This document shows, one piece after another, positions 15,149-22,783 of a stretch of DNA of 32,501 nucleotides. This stretch comes from Acidobacteriota bacterium. GTDB taxonomy: Bacteria > Acidobacteriota > Terriglobia > Acidiferrales > UBA7541. The DNA is taken from positions 1 to 32,501 of the forward strand of contig PMES01000051.1 in assembly GCA_003154775.1 (NCBI GenBank). Direction: 5' to 3'. The notes under the pieces were generated by a model. The model was given only the letters and a program-made list of their open reading frames with translations. It was not told the origin of the DNA and made no database searches. Made by a program: the position numbers and the translations under genes. The stretch's first letter is position 1. Each line of letters opens with the position of its first letter.

Positions 15149-15490
15149 TTCCTTGGAGGCCGCGATGAGCCCCGAACTGAACTAAAAAGTTGCAAAGTAT
15201 CAGTCCCCCAGAGGGGTTCGACTCCAACCCTCTTAGTCCGCAAATTCCGGAAGCCCATCGCGCGCCGAAGCCAGCGGCGGGCGAATTGCGCAATCATCGG
15301 GCATCGGGTGAAATCATGCTGACTTCCCGTTCAAGGAGATGACCGCGGCAAAAAATGAACTGCACCCTTGAAATGAGACAGTCGGGATGGGCACAACTTT
15401 GAGCACAAAACCCTGCCAAACACCCTTCTAAACCGTGATGCAGGACGCAAGGAAATGCTTGAAGAACCAACTACATAGCATTTCTGGATT
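15149..15490. other. Intergenic stretch without a recognisable gene
   Basis: I see no convincing coding frame here. A hairpin (AGAGGG and CCCTCT around a GTTCGACTCC loop) lies near 15210-15233 and superficially resembles a T-arm but is not part of a tRNA. The stretch is probably element-edge debris between the RIT element and the tRNA fragment. Confidence 0.4.
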
Positions 15491-15530
15491 TAACAGCGGG
15501 TTGCAGGTTCGAGTCCTGCCCGGTTCACCA
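15491..15530 (+). other. tRNA 3'-end fragment, probable attachment-site remnant
   Basis: Bases 15503-15519 form a T-arm, GCAGG-TTCGAGT-CCTGC, followed by a seven-base acceptor strand CCGGTTC, discriminator A and an encoded CCA (15528-15530). No D-arm, anticodon arm or matching seven-base 5' acceptor strand is present upstream, so only the tRNA 3' end exists. Such fragments are left when an element integrates into a tRNA gene and duplicates its 3' end. It marks a likely boundary of the mobile region on the left. The amino acid identity cannot be read. Confidence 0.6.
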
Positions 15531-15627
15531 ATCCTTTTCAATTCGAGTTACCATCCTGCGCACCTCAGGGGTTAAAAGCCCTAAATTCGCGGAGCATTCC
15601 GGCACGGCTGAACAGCTTGCGGAAAAA

Positions 15628-15725
15628 GCACCATTCCTTCATTCCGAACGGAGTCTGCGGAGTGAGGAATCCCTCTTTTCTTGGGTTTCCGCCAAAGAGA
15701 GATTCCTCGATTTGCTCGGAATGAC
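15628..15725. repeat. Imperfect inverted-repeat element (MITE-like)
   Basis: The left arm has TTCATTCCGA, then GAGGAATC and CTCTTTT. The right arm, read in reverse complement, has GTCATTCCGAGC, then GAGGAATCTCTCTTT. The arms of about 32-40 bases surround a short centre. Sequences of the form CATTCCGAGC...GAGGAATC are known to me as dispersed repeats in several bacterial phyla. No transposase is present, so it would be non-autonomous. The region 15531-16027 contains nothing else I can support. Confidence 0.5.
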
Positions 15726-16027
15726 GAACCAAGCCACTTTTTCCGCAGCCTGTGAAGCCGCGCCCTCCCGTGAGCCATTTATGAGATGGCTGTTGGACGG
15801 CGCTGAGGGGTCCAGCGAAGTTGCGGAAGCGATGGCCGGTTCTCGCGATATCGAGGATTCGGCACTCTTGGGGACCGGGGAGCAGGAGTGGCAGGGTAGG
15901 AAGCAGGATGGGCAAAGGGATCGTCCGAGTGACATGTATCACACGAGAGCATGTTCCGTGTCACTGCGGACAAGAGGGTGGTGGATTCTGATGGATGGAT
16001 AATTGGACTCAGGAAGTCCAGAACCCT

Positions 16028-16474
16028 ATGCAGGTTACTCGCGCAACGGATTACGCAGTCCGTATCATGGTGGAACTCGCCAGTTTGCCACCAGGCGACA
16101 AGGTGCAATTGAACGAGCTGATTGAGAGCACGGGGGTCCGCGGGAGTTTTCTTTCCAAGGTGGTACAGCGGCTCGTGCATGCCGGTATGGTGTCCTCGCA
16201 TCGCGGAACCCGTGGAGGGTTCTCGATGAGAGTGTCCGGCGAGGAAATCACGCTTTTGGACGTGATTGAAGCGATCGAAGGACCGACGCAAATGAATCTC
16301 TGCCTGGGAAGCGGGCCAGGGTGTGAACGCAAGTCCTGGTGCGGCGTCCATCCCGTCTGGCAGAAGGCGCAATCCGCTTTCGTCAAAGAGCTTGCCAGTG
16401 TAACCATTGCGCACCTCGCCGTGGAAACCAAGGTCAATGTAGCCAAGCAGCAAGGGGCTGCAAATCAGCCATAG
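16028..16474 (+). CDS. Rrf2-family transcriptional regulator with an Fe-S type Cys triad
   Basis: This 148-residue protein starts MQVTRATDYAVRIMVELASL, the classic Rrf2 opening, with the winged helix completed by SFLSKVVQRLVHAGMVSSHRGTRGGF. Three cysteines, C92, C99 and C105 (C-x6-C-x5-C), match the spacing that binds an iron-sulfur cluster in IscR, NsrR and related sensors, so it probably senses Fe-S status, NO or redox stress. I chose the ATG at 16028 over an upstream one because the Rrf2 domain begins exactly there. No isc or suf genes are adjacent, so its targets are unknown. It converges on the zinc-ribbon gene at 16581-17006. Confidence 0.9.
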   Translation: MQVTRATDYAVRIMVELASLPPGDKVQLNELIESTGVRGSFLSKVVQRLVHAGMVSSHRGTRGGFSMRVSGEEITLLDVIEAIEGPTQMNLCLGSGPGCERKSWCGVHPVWQKAQSAFVKELASVTIAHLAVETKVNVAKQQGAANQP

Positions 16475-16580
16475 CGGTACCGGTGAAAGCAGTCCTCCGG
16501 TGCAAATTTTGCCAACGCGATAAGCGTCGCGATTGGCGCGAGTGTGTCGATCTGAATTCGAACGTGCGGCGGCCGACAGA

Positions 16581-17006
16581 TTAGTACGCGAGCGATCGGA
16601 GGACGTTGCCGGAGAACCGGTAGAGGCTGGCCAAGTGACTGGTGTGAAGAAGTTCCCTGGCGAGGAGATCGGCGACGGAATCGATCACACGGAAAAGGAC
16701 CGGCTGGTCCAAACGCGCTCCCGGCAGGATGACAACCACGGCGTGAGTGGTCGAGCCGGTGGCCACGTGAGAGTACCAGAAGCAGACCGAGACGCCGTCA
16801 GGAGCATCGGATTGGCGTTCCTGCGGGTAGGCCAGGGGGCGGTCGGCGAGCAGAACATGAAAGGTCTTGCCATCGGAGCGAGAGATCATGGGCATGGACT
16901 CGCACAAGCGGCAGAGGAGACCCTGTTCGCCGTGATGAATGCAGTGCGGACAAAGATTGAAATTCCGATGGGCAACGTGCTCTTCGAGAAGGGGATCGTG
17001 TCTCAC
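16581..17006 (-). CDS. Small zinc-ribbon protein of unknown function
   Basis: This 141-residue protein starts at GTG 17006, preceded by GGAGG at 8 bases. An in-frame TGA two codons upstream rules out a longer form. It carries CPHC and CRLC separated by nine residues (C-x2-C-x9-C-x2-C), a zinc-ribbon or rubredoxin-like knuckle near residues 19-36. A beta-rich part follows (FHVLLADRPLAY, VSVCFWYSHVA, HAVVVILPGARLDQP) and then a helical C-terminus (VIDSVADLLARELL). No signal peptide or membrane segment is seen. The good ribosome-binding site, an upstream promoter and regular codon use support a real gene, although the opposite strand is also open. I do not recognise the family. Confidence 0.65.
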   Translation of the reverse strand: MRHDPLLEEHVAHRNFNLCPHCIHHGEQGLLCRLCESMPMISRSDGKTFHVLLADRPLAYPQERQSDAPDGVSVCFWYSHVATGSTTHAVVVILPGARLDQPVLFRVIDSVADLLARELLHTSHLASLYRFSGNVLRSLAY

Positions 17007-17093
17007 GGGTCAGCCCTCCGGGTAAAGACAAAATCGCGGTGATACGCCGGCGGCTGGAGGGAGACGCATCCTTAAATCGCAATAATCCTCCAT

Positions 17094-17123
17094 ATAATAG
17101 ATTAATCAGAAATGCAATTGCAA
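17094..17123 (-). promoter_or_regulatory. Candidate promoter with overlapping palindrome for the zinc-ribbon gene
   Basis: On the - strand TTGCAA (17123-17118) and TATTAT (17099-17094), 18 bases apart, make a plausible sigma-70 promoter, giving an untranslated leader of about 80 bases before GTG 17006. The -35 element lies in the palindrome TGCAATTGCA (17113-17122), next to AAATCATTG. Together these resemble AT-rich operators of Fur-type regulators. Both assignments are by eye. Confidence 0.4.
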
Positions 17124-17164
17124 ATCATTGTTGCTAGCCCTCTTGCTATTAACCTGCCTGGTTA

Positions 17165-17323
17165 CTACAGGCTGGTGGGGCACGCAGAAGGTAGCGCGCC
17201 CACACCGGGGCGCTCGACCTTGATGACATCGGCGCCGGGATCGCCAAGCGGCATGGCAGCGTAAGGTCCGGCCAGGGCTTGGGTTAATTCGACGACGCGA
17301 ATTCCAGTGAGGACCGACGACAC
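17165..17323 (-). pseudogene. Remnant of a CaiB/BaiF-family (type III) CoA-transferase
   Basis: On the - strand 52 codons read [20 protein letters not shown], then [20 protein letters not shown], and stop at TAG 17165-17167 soon after. This is the recognisable N-terminal signature of family III CoA-transferases (normally about 400 residues): the first strand and helix and the GADVIKVE motif. Nothing of the rest of the gene is present, so it is a decayed fragment. The rest of the region between 17007 and 17496 holds only the promoter annotated above. Confidence 0.7.
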
Positions 17324-17496
17324 GGCGGACGAAGATAACCGACGAATGCGGAAAGGAAGGCCAGCAGCTTAAGGGAAACGAGTGCGAGAGGTTCCCTTGC
17401 CTGTTGGACGATGTTCCCGGAGAATAGAGAGTTCATCACCAAGAAGCGACACCCTAATGGCGGCTTGAGCGCCGCAGCGGACGGAGACCAGGGAAG

Positions 17497-19284
17497 ATGG
17501 CCAATTCGGTCTATCCACCTAAACGATTTGTAGCCTATTTTTCCATGGAGATTGCGCTGGAAAACGACATGCCGAGCTACAGCGGTGGCCTGGGCGTGCT
17601 GGCGGGAGACACCATCCGCGCGGCAGCGGATATCCGATTGCCGATGGTGGCGGTGTCGCTGCTATACCGCAAGGGCTATTTCCGGCAACGGTTGGGAGAA
17701 GACGGGGCCCAGACGGAAGAGCCGGTGGAATGGGAAGTGGAGAAGTTTCTGCAAGAGGAAGAGCCGCACATCGGGGTTTCGCTGGAGAACCGGCGCGTGG
17801 AATTGCGGGCTTGGCGGTACATGGTAAAGGGCGTGCGCGGGTACGAGGTGCCGGTTTACTTTCTGGATGCGGATTTGCCGGCGAATGACGCACGGGACCG
17901 CGAGCTGACGGGGGCGCTCTACGGTGGCGATCCCTACTACCGGTTGTCGCAGGAGGTGTTGCTGGGGATTGGCGGCGTGCGCATGCTGCGCGCACTGGGA
18001 CACACGGAATTGATGCGCTACCACATGAACGAGGGCCACGCGGCGCTGCTCACCATGGAATTGCTGGAGGAGGAGACGAAGCGGGCCGGGCGCACGGCCA
18101 TTAAGAGCGAAGACATCGAGCGGGTGCGCAGCAAGTGCGTGTTCACGACGCACACGCCGGTTCCGGCGGGACACGACAAATTTCCGGCGGAGTATCTCTC
18201 GCGGCTGGTGCCGGACCAGGTGCGCTTCATTGATGTGAAAGACGCATCATCCGTGGATTTGATCAAGAGCATCCTGCAAGTAGAGCAGTCTTATCCGGAC
18301 TGGAAGGAAGCGGCGCAGCGGGGCGCTTCGGTGAGCATGACGTACCTGGCGCTGAGCTTGAGCAATTACGTGAACGGCGTGGCGAAGCTGCATGGGGAAG
18401 TTTCCCGTAAGATGTTTCCAAACGTGCCGATCGAAGCGATCACCAATGGGGTACACGCGGCCACGTGGACTTCGCCGGCTTTCCAGGATCTGTTCGACCG
18501 GTATATCCCTTCCTGGCGCGAGGACAACTACAGCCTGCGCGGGGCCTTGGGCTTGCCGCCGGAAGAGGTCTGGGCGGCGCATTTGCTGTCAAAACACAGT
18601 TTATTGGAAGCCGTGCGCAAGAAATCGGGACTGAAGCTGGATCCCGAGGCATTCACGATCGGATTTGCGCGCCGGGCCACGGGTTATAAACGCGCGGACC
18701 TGATCCTGAAAGATCTGGACCGGCTGCGGCAAATCGCGAAAAGCGTCGGGACATTTCAGATCGTTTATGCGGGCAAAGCGCACCCGCGGGACGCCGGCGG
18801 CAAAGAGATCATCAAGAAGATCTTCAAGGCGAAGAAAGCCCTGAAGAAGGCGGTTACGATTGTCTTTCTCGACGACTACGACCTGGAGCTGGCCGGGCAT
18901 CTCACCTCCGGCGGCGATTTGTGGCTAAACACGCCGCAATATCCGCTGGAAGCTTCCGGCACGAGCGGGATGAAAGCGGCGGTGAATGGCGTGCCGAGCT
19001 TGAGCATTTTGGACGGCTGGTGGGTGGAGGGTTGCATCGAAGGCGTGACCGGATGGTCGATCGGGGAACCGCATCGCGGCGATCCCGGGCCGGAGAGTCC
19101 GGTGGACAATGTGGTGGACGCCGAAAGCCTGTATACGAAACTCGAGAGCGTGATCCTGCCGATGTTTTACGAGGAACGCAGCCGCTACCTTGAGGTGATG
19201 CGGCACGCCATTGCGATCAATGGATCGTTTTTCAATACGCAGCGCATGGTGCAGCAGTATATTACCGACGCTTACTTGCGGTAG
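17497..19284 (+). CDS. glgP: Alpha-glucan phosphorylase (short form)
   Basis: This 595-residue GT35 enzyme breaks alpha-1,4-glucans (glycogen or maltodextrin) with phosphate, releasing glucose-1-phosphate. It starts VAYFSMEIALENDMPSYSGG, typical of the shorter phosphorylase subgroup that lacks the long N-terminal region of the roughly 800-residue enzymes. MNEGHAAL, TTHTPVPAGHDKF and ITNGVHAATW are substrate-domain motifs. GFARRATGYKRADLI and EASGTSGMKAAVNG are in the C-terminal half, where K493 is the expected pyridoxal-phosphate lysine. It is complete. No other glycogen genes are adjacent, and a CoA-transferase remnant lies upstream. The 3' end overlaps the convergent acetyltransferase gene by 23 bases. 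Confidence 0.95.
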   Translation: MANSVYPPKRFVAYFSMEIALENDMPSYSGGLGVLAGDTIRAAADIRLPMVAVSLLYRKGYFRQRLGEDGAQTEEPVEWEVEKFLQEEEPHIGVSLENRRVELRAWRYMVKGVRGYEVPVYFLDADLPANDARDRELTGALYGGDPYYRLSQEVLLGIGGVRMLRALGHTELMRYHMNEGHAALLTMELLEEETKRAGRTAIKSEDIERVRSKCVFTTHTPVPAGHDKFPAEYLSRLVPDQVRFIDVKDASSVDLIKSILQVEQSYPDWKEAAQRGASVSMTYLALSLSNYVNGVAKLHGEVSRKMFPNVPIEAITNGVHAATWTSPAFQDLFDRYIPSWREDNYSLRGALGLPPEEVWAAHLLSKHSLLEAVRKKSGLKLDPEAFTIGFARRATGYKRADLILKDLDRLRQIAKSVGTFQIVYAGKAHPRDAGGKEIIKKIFKAKKALKKAVTIVFLDDYDLELAGHLTSGGDLWLNTPQYPLEASGTSGMKAAVNGVPSLSILDGWWVEGCIEGVTGWSIGEPHRGDPGPESPVDNVVDAESLYTKLESVILPMFYEERSRYLEVMRHAIAINGSFFNTQRMVQQYITDAYLR

Positions 19285-19759
19285 CGCGGTGGGCGCGGGC
19301 GACTGCCTCGGAGCGAACTTCCAGTAGCAAAACTTTACGCAGCAAAACGTGAAAGCCGGCCTTGCGGTAGAAGGTTGCGGCGGACTTGTTGTGGTGGAGC
19401 ACTTGCAGTTCGATGGCGCGGATGCCACGCTCGCGGCAAAAATCTTCGATTTCGTAGAGCGCCAGTGAGCCAATGCCATTGTTGCGGTAGCGCTTTTCCA
19501 CGTAGAGATCGGTGAGCAGGGCTTCCACGCCGCCGTATTCCAGATCGAAATTGTAGGTGACGATGGCGTAGCCCACGGGCTTTTTGTGGCTTTCCATGAG
19601 CCAGGCCTTGCCGAGCGAGAGATTGCGGAGCAGGGTATGGAGGCCTTGCTCGAGGGATTTGCGATTGAAGGGAATTTTGTCGAAGCGGTAGTAGGCGATG
19701 ACGAACTTCAGGAGAGTGGCGTGATCTTTCGGGCTGCAGGGGCGGAAGGATACCAGCAT
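19262..19759 (-). CDS. GNAT-family N-acetyltransferase
   Basis: This 165-residue protein has the GNAT fold: beta strands around GYAIVTYNFDLEYGGVEALL, the motif A strand LTDLYVEKRYRNNGIGSLAL, where RYRNNGIG is the Q/RxxGxG/A acetyl-CoA pyrophosphate loop, and the C-terminal part IRAIELQVLHHNKSAATFYR with the NKSA..FY motif B. It probably acetylates an amine on a small molecule or protein, and the substrate cannot be read. A GTGAGG motif lies upstream of the ATG. The basic C-terminal tail (ARAHRATASKRR) lies in the convergent overlap with the phosphorylase gene. Confidence 0.9.
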   Translation of the reverse strand: MLVSFRPCSPKDHATLLKFVIAYYRFDKIPFNRKSLEQGLHTLLRNLSLGKAWLMESHKKPVGYAIVTYNFDLEYGGVEALLTDLYVEKRYRNNGIGSLALYEIEDFCRERGIRAIELQVLHHNKSAATFYRKAGFHVLLRKVLLLEVRSEAVARAHRATASKRR

Positions 19760-19940
19760 AGGGCCTCACTTTGGGGAACGCGGTCAGCGCTTTGCTTATT
19801 ATCGTAACGCAGGCGCGGGCGCGGGGGAAAGGTCTTGCGAAGAGGAGGTGGCGCAATATGTTAATCGAGTCGGCGGACATGTTGACTGCGAGCGATGTGC
19901 TCTGCCCACGCGGTCAAATTTGACATCGGAGGCGGATGCT

Positions 19941-20594
19941 ATGGCAAACTTCAAGCATCTCTTTGAAAAAACTAGCGGGTTGCCCAAATCGTCAGAATCA
20001 TTCTGGACATCTCTTTTTGCTTTATATGTTCTGCACTTGGGAAGAACTAACGGGATGATTAAGGTTTGGGAGCGGTTAGATTCTGACAAGGCACCCTACT
20101 ACGGCCCACGCAAAGGATCATCGTCCTTGGACCTTTCTGGGTTGAAGTTTGAAGATGTCTCGGTCGAGCCAAAGGCTCACGCTACGGCTTGTTATTTCAA
20201 ATTGGTTGCAGGCCTGTCGGCTGAAGACTCAGGATTTGAGCCAGATCTGGTTCTCTGGCGACCACCTTCGGGTTCATCGGGACCCACGTATCTCTTCGTG
20301 GAGAACAAAATCACGCAGAAACTCCAACAAAATCAGATGCAAAACTATCCGCGGCTCGTAAAGTCTCTCAATAAGAAAGGGACTAAGGCTGAGTTCCTCC
20401 TGTTGATGTCTGTCGGCTCGAATGAGGTTGATCGCCAAGCGCGGATCCTGAAAACGCAGCTCGGACCTTGTTTTGGGCTTTTACTTTGGGAAGATATACT
20501 TCGCGGGATGAGTAGGAGTGGACTTGTTCTCCCCGGCATCGATTTTCAACAACTCGACAAATTCACGGAGGACTTGGATATGGACGCAGCTTAA
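19941..20594 (+). CDS. PD-(D/E)XK nuclease-like protein, function unknown
   Basis: This 217-residue protein starts at ATG 19941, with GGAGG 8 bases upstream (an open frame extends to 19848 without support). It contains GFEPDLVLWRPP (D102) followed by TYLFVENKITQ (E121, K123), the strand-D-strand-ExK arrangement of the PD-(D/E)XK nuclease fold. A helix with NQMQNYPRLV and a strand (EFLLLMSVG) follow, as in that fold. The family includes many restriction, repair and defence nucleases. The gene stands alone and looks AT-richer than its neighbours, which suggests acquisition. I see no methylase or toxin partner. Assignment is by motif and is moderately sure. Confidence 0.6.
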   Translation: MANFKHLFEKTSGLPKSSESFWTSLFALYVLHLGRTNGMIKVWERLDSDKAPYYGPRKGSSSLDLSGLKFEDVSVEPKAHATACYFKLVAGLSAEDSGFEPDLVLWRPPSGSSGPTYLFVENKITQKLQQNQMQNYPRLVKSLNKKGTKAEFLLLMSVGSNEVDRQARILKTQLGPCFGLLLWEDILRGMSRSGLVLPGIDFQQLDKFTEDLDMDAA

Positions 20595-20733
20595 GGAATC
20601 TCATTGCGACCATCTCAAGCCGCCCAGGAGCAGATGATTCCATAGGAATCCGGATCGCTCAGGTTACATTCCGCGCACATGGTCGCCCACTCAGAAACCA
20701 TCCGGAAACAGAGCCAGTGCCTGGGGGGCAGTT

Positions 20734-21423
20734 TCACGCGAGGCGATTTTTGTAGAGGGCCATGCCGACGGCGGCGTCCATGCCCAATTTTTGGAGGGCG
20801 GAGATATCGCGGGTGGTGGAAACGCCACCCGCAGCGATGATGGGCAATCGCGTGGAGCGGCGCAACTCGCGGAACCAGGCGAGATTCACGCCGCGCATGG
20901 TGCCTTCGCGGTCTACGTCGGTGCAGAGGAAGCCGGCGCAATAGGGTTCGAGGGCGGACATGACTTCGGCAGGGGCGAGCGAGAGGGATTTGCGCCAGCC
21001 GTGGATGACGATGCGTCCTTTGGCTGTGTCCAAGGCGATCAGGATATGTTTTTTGCCGACGCGGTTGGCGAGGTGTTTCAGGAAGGAAATATTGGGGCGC
21101 TGCTGACGAAAGGCGGCGCTGCCGACGATGATCTGTTCGACGCCGAGGGCGATCAGCGACTCAGCGCGGCGCACGGTGCGAATTCCGCCACCTACGCGCA
21201 GCTTGAGTTTGAATTTGCGGCGGGCTTCGCGGCAAAGCTGGCGCACGATGCGGTTGTTGTGGCCTTTGTGCATGGCGGCATCGAGATCAATCACATGAAG
21301 CCAGGCGTAATGGCCGAAGCGGTCGAGCAGGCCCAAAACATCGGCCACGGCGAGTTCGCGCTTGCGGCCGTGCACGAGTTGCACGGCCTGGCCATCCTGC
21401 AAGTCAATGCAGGGAATCAGCAT
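20734..21423 (-). CDS. hisA: Phosphoribosylformimino-5-aminoimidazole carboxamide ribotide isomerase
   Basis: HisA (229 residues) catalyses the Amadori isomerisation of ProFAR to PRFAR, the fourth enzymatic step of histidine synthesis, in a (beta/alpha)8 barrel. MLIPCIDLQDGQAVQLV carries the first catalytic Asp, RVGGGIRTV and IIAAGGVST are the phosphate-binding loops, and CTDVDREGTMRG holds the second catalytic Asp. It is slightly shorter than the usual 240-245 residues but all motifs are present. Its ATG overlaps the end of hisF by seven bases. It is the last gene of the operon, with about 140 bases of non-coding DNA beyond it. Confidence 0.95.
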   Translation of the reverse strand: MLIPCIDLQDGQAVQLVHGRKRELAVADVLGLLDRFGHYAWLHVIDLDAAMHKGHNNRIVRQLCREARRKFKLKLRVGGGIRTVRRAESLIALGVEQIIVGSAAFRQQRPNISFLKHLANRVGKKHILIALDTAKGRIVIHGWRKSLSLAPAEVMSALEPYCAGFLCTDVDREGTMRGVNLAWFRELRRSTRLPIIAAGGVSTTRDISALQKLGMDAAVGMALYKNRLA

Positions 21424-22181
21424 GGCAGGCGCACCTCCACGCCGTTTTCCTTCAGATAGGATTTCAGCGCGCGGATGGATTGCACCTGATCGTGAAAGAT
21501 GGAGGCGGCGAGAGCGGCGTCGGCGCTGCCTTGCGTGAAAATCTCCAGAAAATGTTGGGGAATCTTCGCGCCACCGGAGGCAATCAGCGGGACGCTGACG
21601 GCGCGGCTGATGGCGGCGGTCAAGGCAATGTCAAAGCCGGACTGCGTGCCGTCGCGGTCCATCGAGGTCAGAAGGATTTCACCCGCGCCAAGTTCCACGC
21701 CGCGAAGCGCCCATTCTTCGGCGTCGAGTCCCGTGGCTGCACGGCCGCCGCGCACACGCACTACCCAGCCCTCGTTTTCGCGGCGCGCGTCAATGGCCAA
21801 GACGACGGCCTGCGCGCCAAATTCGCAGGAGAGTTCGCCGATCAATTCGGGACGCTGGACCGCAGCCGTGTTCACGGTGATCTTGTCCGCGCCGGCACGC
21901 ACGACGGAGCGCGCATCCTCGAGCGAGCGAATGCCGCCGCCCGCGGTGAGAGGGATGGCGAGTTGCTCGGCGACGCGGCGAATGGTTTCGAGAAACGTGG
22001 GGTTGTTGTCGCGCGAGGCGGCGATATCGAGGACGACCAATTCGTCGGCGCCCTCGGCGTTATAGCGCGCGGCGAGTTCCACGGGATCGCCAGCATCGCG
22101 CAGGCCTTCAAAGTGCACGCCCTTGACGACGCGAACGCCGTCGGTATCGAGGCAGGGAACGATGCGGTGCGCCAGGCTCAT
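21417..22181 (-). CDS. hisF: Imidazole glycerol phosphate synthase, cyclase subunit
   Basis: HisF (254 residues) joins ammonia from HisH to PRFAR, producing imidazole glycerol phosphate and AICAR. The barrel begins SLAHRIVPCLDTDGVRVVKG, with the catalytic Asp of PCLD. The second Asp is in EILLTSMDRDGTQSGFD, and phosphate loops are PLTAGGGIRS and PLIASGGAKI. Full family length. The ATG at 22181 overlaps the stop of hisH (ATGA), which keeps the two subunits in balanced supply. Confidence 0.97.
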   Translation of the reverse strand: MSLAHRIVPCLDTDGVRVVKGVHFEGLRDAGDPVELAARYNAEGADELVVLDIAASRDNNPTFLETIRRVAEQLAIPLTAGGGIRSLEDARSVVRAGADKITVNTAAVQRPELIGELSCEFGAQAVVLAIDARRENEGWVVRVRGGRAATGLDAEEWALRGVELGAGEILLTSMDRDGTQSGFDIALTAAISRAVSVPLIASGGAKIPQHFLEIFTQGSADAALAASIFHDQVQSIRALKSYLKENGVEVRLPC

Positions 22182-22783
22182 GCGGGCAACCTCAGGAAAT
22201 TTTCGAGGAGCTTTGCGCCGACTGCGCCGCTTTTTTCGGGATGGAACTGCACGCCGAAGATGTTGCGTTGCTCGATGACGGCGATGAATGCGCGGCCGTG
22301 CTCGCAGACGGCGGTGCTCTCGGGGCCGGAGGCGGGCGCGGCGTAGGAGTGCGCGAAGTAAAAATAGGCTTCGTGCGAAATGTCATGCAGAAGGTGGCTG
22401 CTCCTTGTGCAGCGCAACTGGTTCCAACCCATGTGAGGGAGTTTGACGCCTGGGGGAAGATGGGTCACACGGCCGGGCAACAGGGCGAGACCGGCGAGCG
22501 ACGGGGCTTCGTCGCTGGCTTCATAGAGAGCCTGCAAGCCCAGACAGATGCCGAGGAAGTTTGCGCCGCGGGCGATGGCATCGCGCAACGGCTGGCGCAA
22601 TCCGTGCGCGTCCAGAGCGGCGATAAGAGCGCCACAGTGGCCCACGCCGGGCAGGATCAGGCGCTCGGCTTCGGCGATCGCTTCCGGCCGGTTGGAGGTG
22701 AATACGTGCGCGCCCAGGCGGCGCAACGCGCGTTCGACCGAGGTGACATTGCCGGCGCCGTAATCGAGCAGGGTGACGTTCAC
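22178..22783 (-). CDS. hisH: Imidazole glycerol phosphate synthase, glutamine amidotransferase subunit
   Basis: HisH (201 residues) hydrolyses glutamine and channels ammonia to HisF. The class I amidotransferase triad is seen in FLGICLGLQALYE (nucleophile Cys) and GVQFHPEKSG (His and Glu). The start is the GTG at 22783, giving VNVTLLDYGAGN. It overlaps the hisB stop (GTGA), has AAGGA six bases upstream, and is exactly where HisH homology starts. The frame is open much farther upstream but only as an overlap with hisB. Confidence 0.96.
   Translation of the reverse strand: MNVTLLDYGAGNVTSVERALRRLGAHVFTSNRPEAIAEAERLILPGVGHCGALIAALDAHGLRQPLRDAIARGANFLGICLGLQALYEASDEAPSLAGLALLPGRVTHLPPGVKLPHMGWNQLRCTRSSHLLHDISHEAYFYFAHSYAAPASGPESTAVCEHGRAFIAVIEQRNIFGVQFHPEKSGAVGAKLLENFLRLPA

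Noticed and set aside
15205-15236. Sequence resembling a tRNA T-arm (GGGGTTCGACTCCAACCC)
   Set aside because: The stem is not 5 bp around a 7-base loop, and no acceptor or CCA follows. It is only a small hairpin.
15464-15530. Possible complete tRNA starting GAACC at 15464
   Set aside because: Five of seven acceptor bases pair, but there is no D-arm or anticodon arm and the length is only 67, so it is called a 3' fragment.
16533-17042. Long open frame on the + strand over the zinc-ribbon gene
   Set aside because: It has no domain or convincing ribosome-binding site. The - strand frame has a GGAGG-GTG start, ordered Cys pairs and a promoter.
20791-21459. Long open frames on the + strand opposite the his genes (also 21480-22346 and 24926-26293)
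   Set aside because: They mirror GC-rich his genes on the other strand and have low-complexity composition with no recognisable motif.
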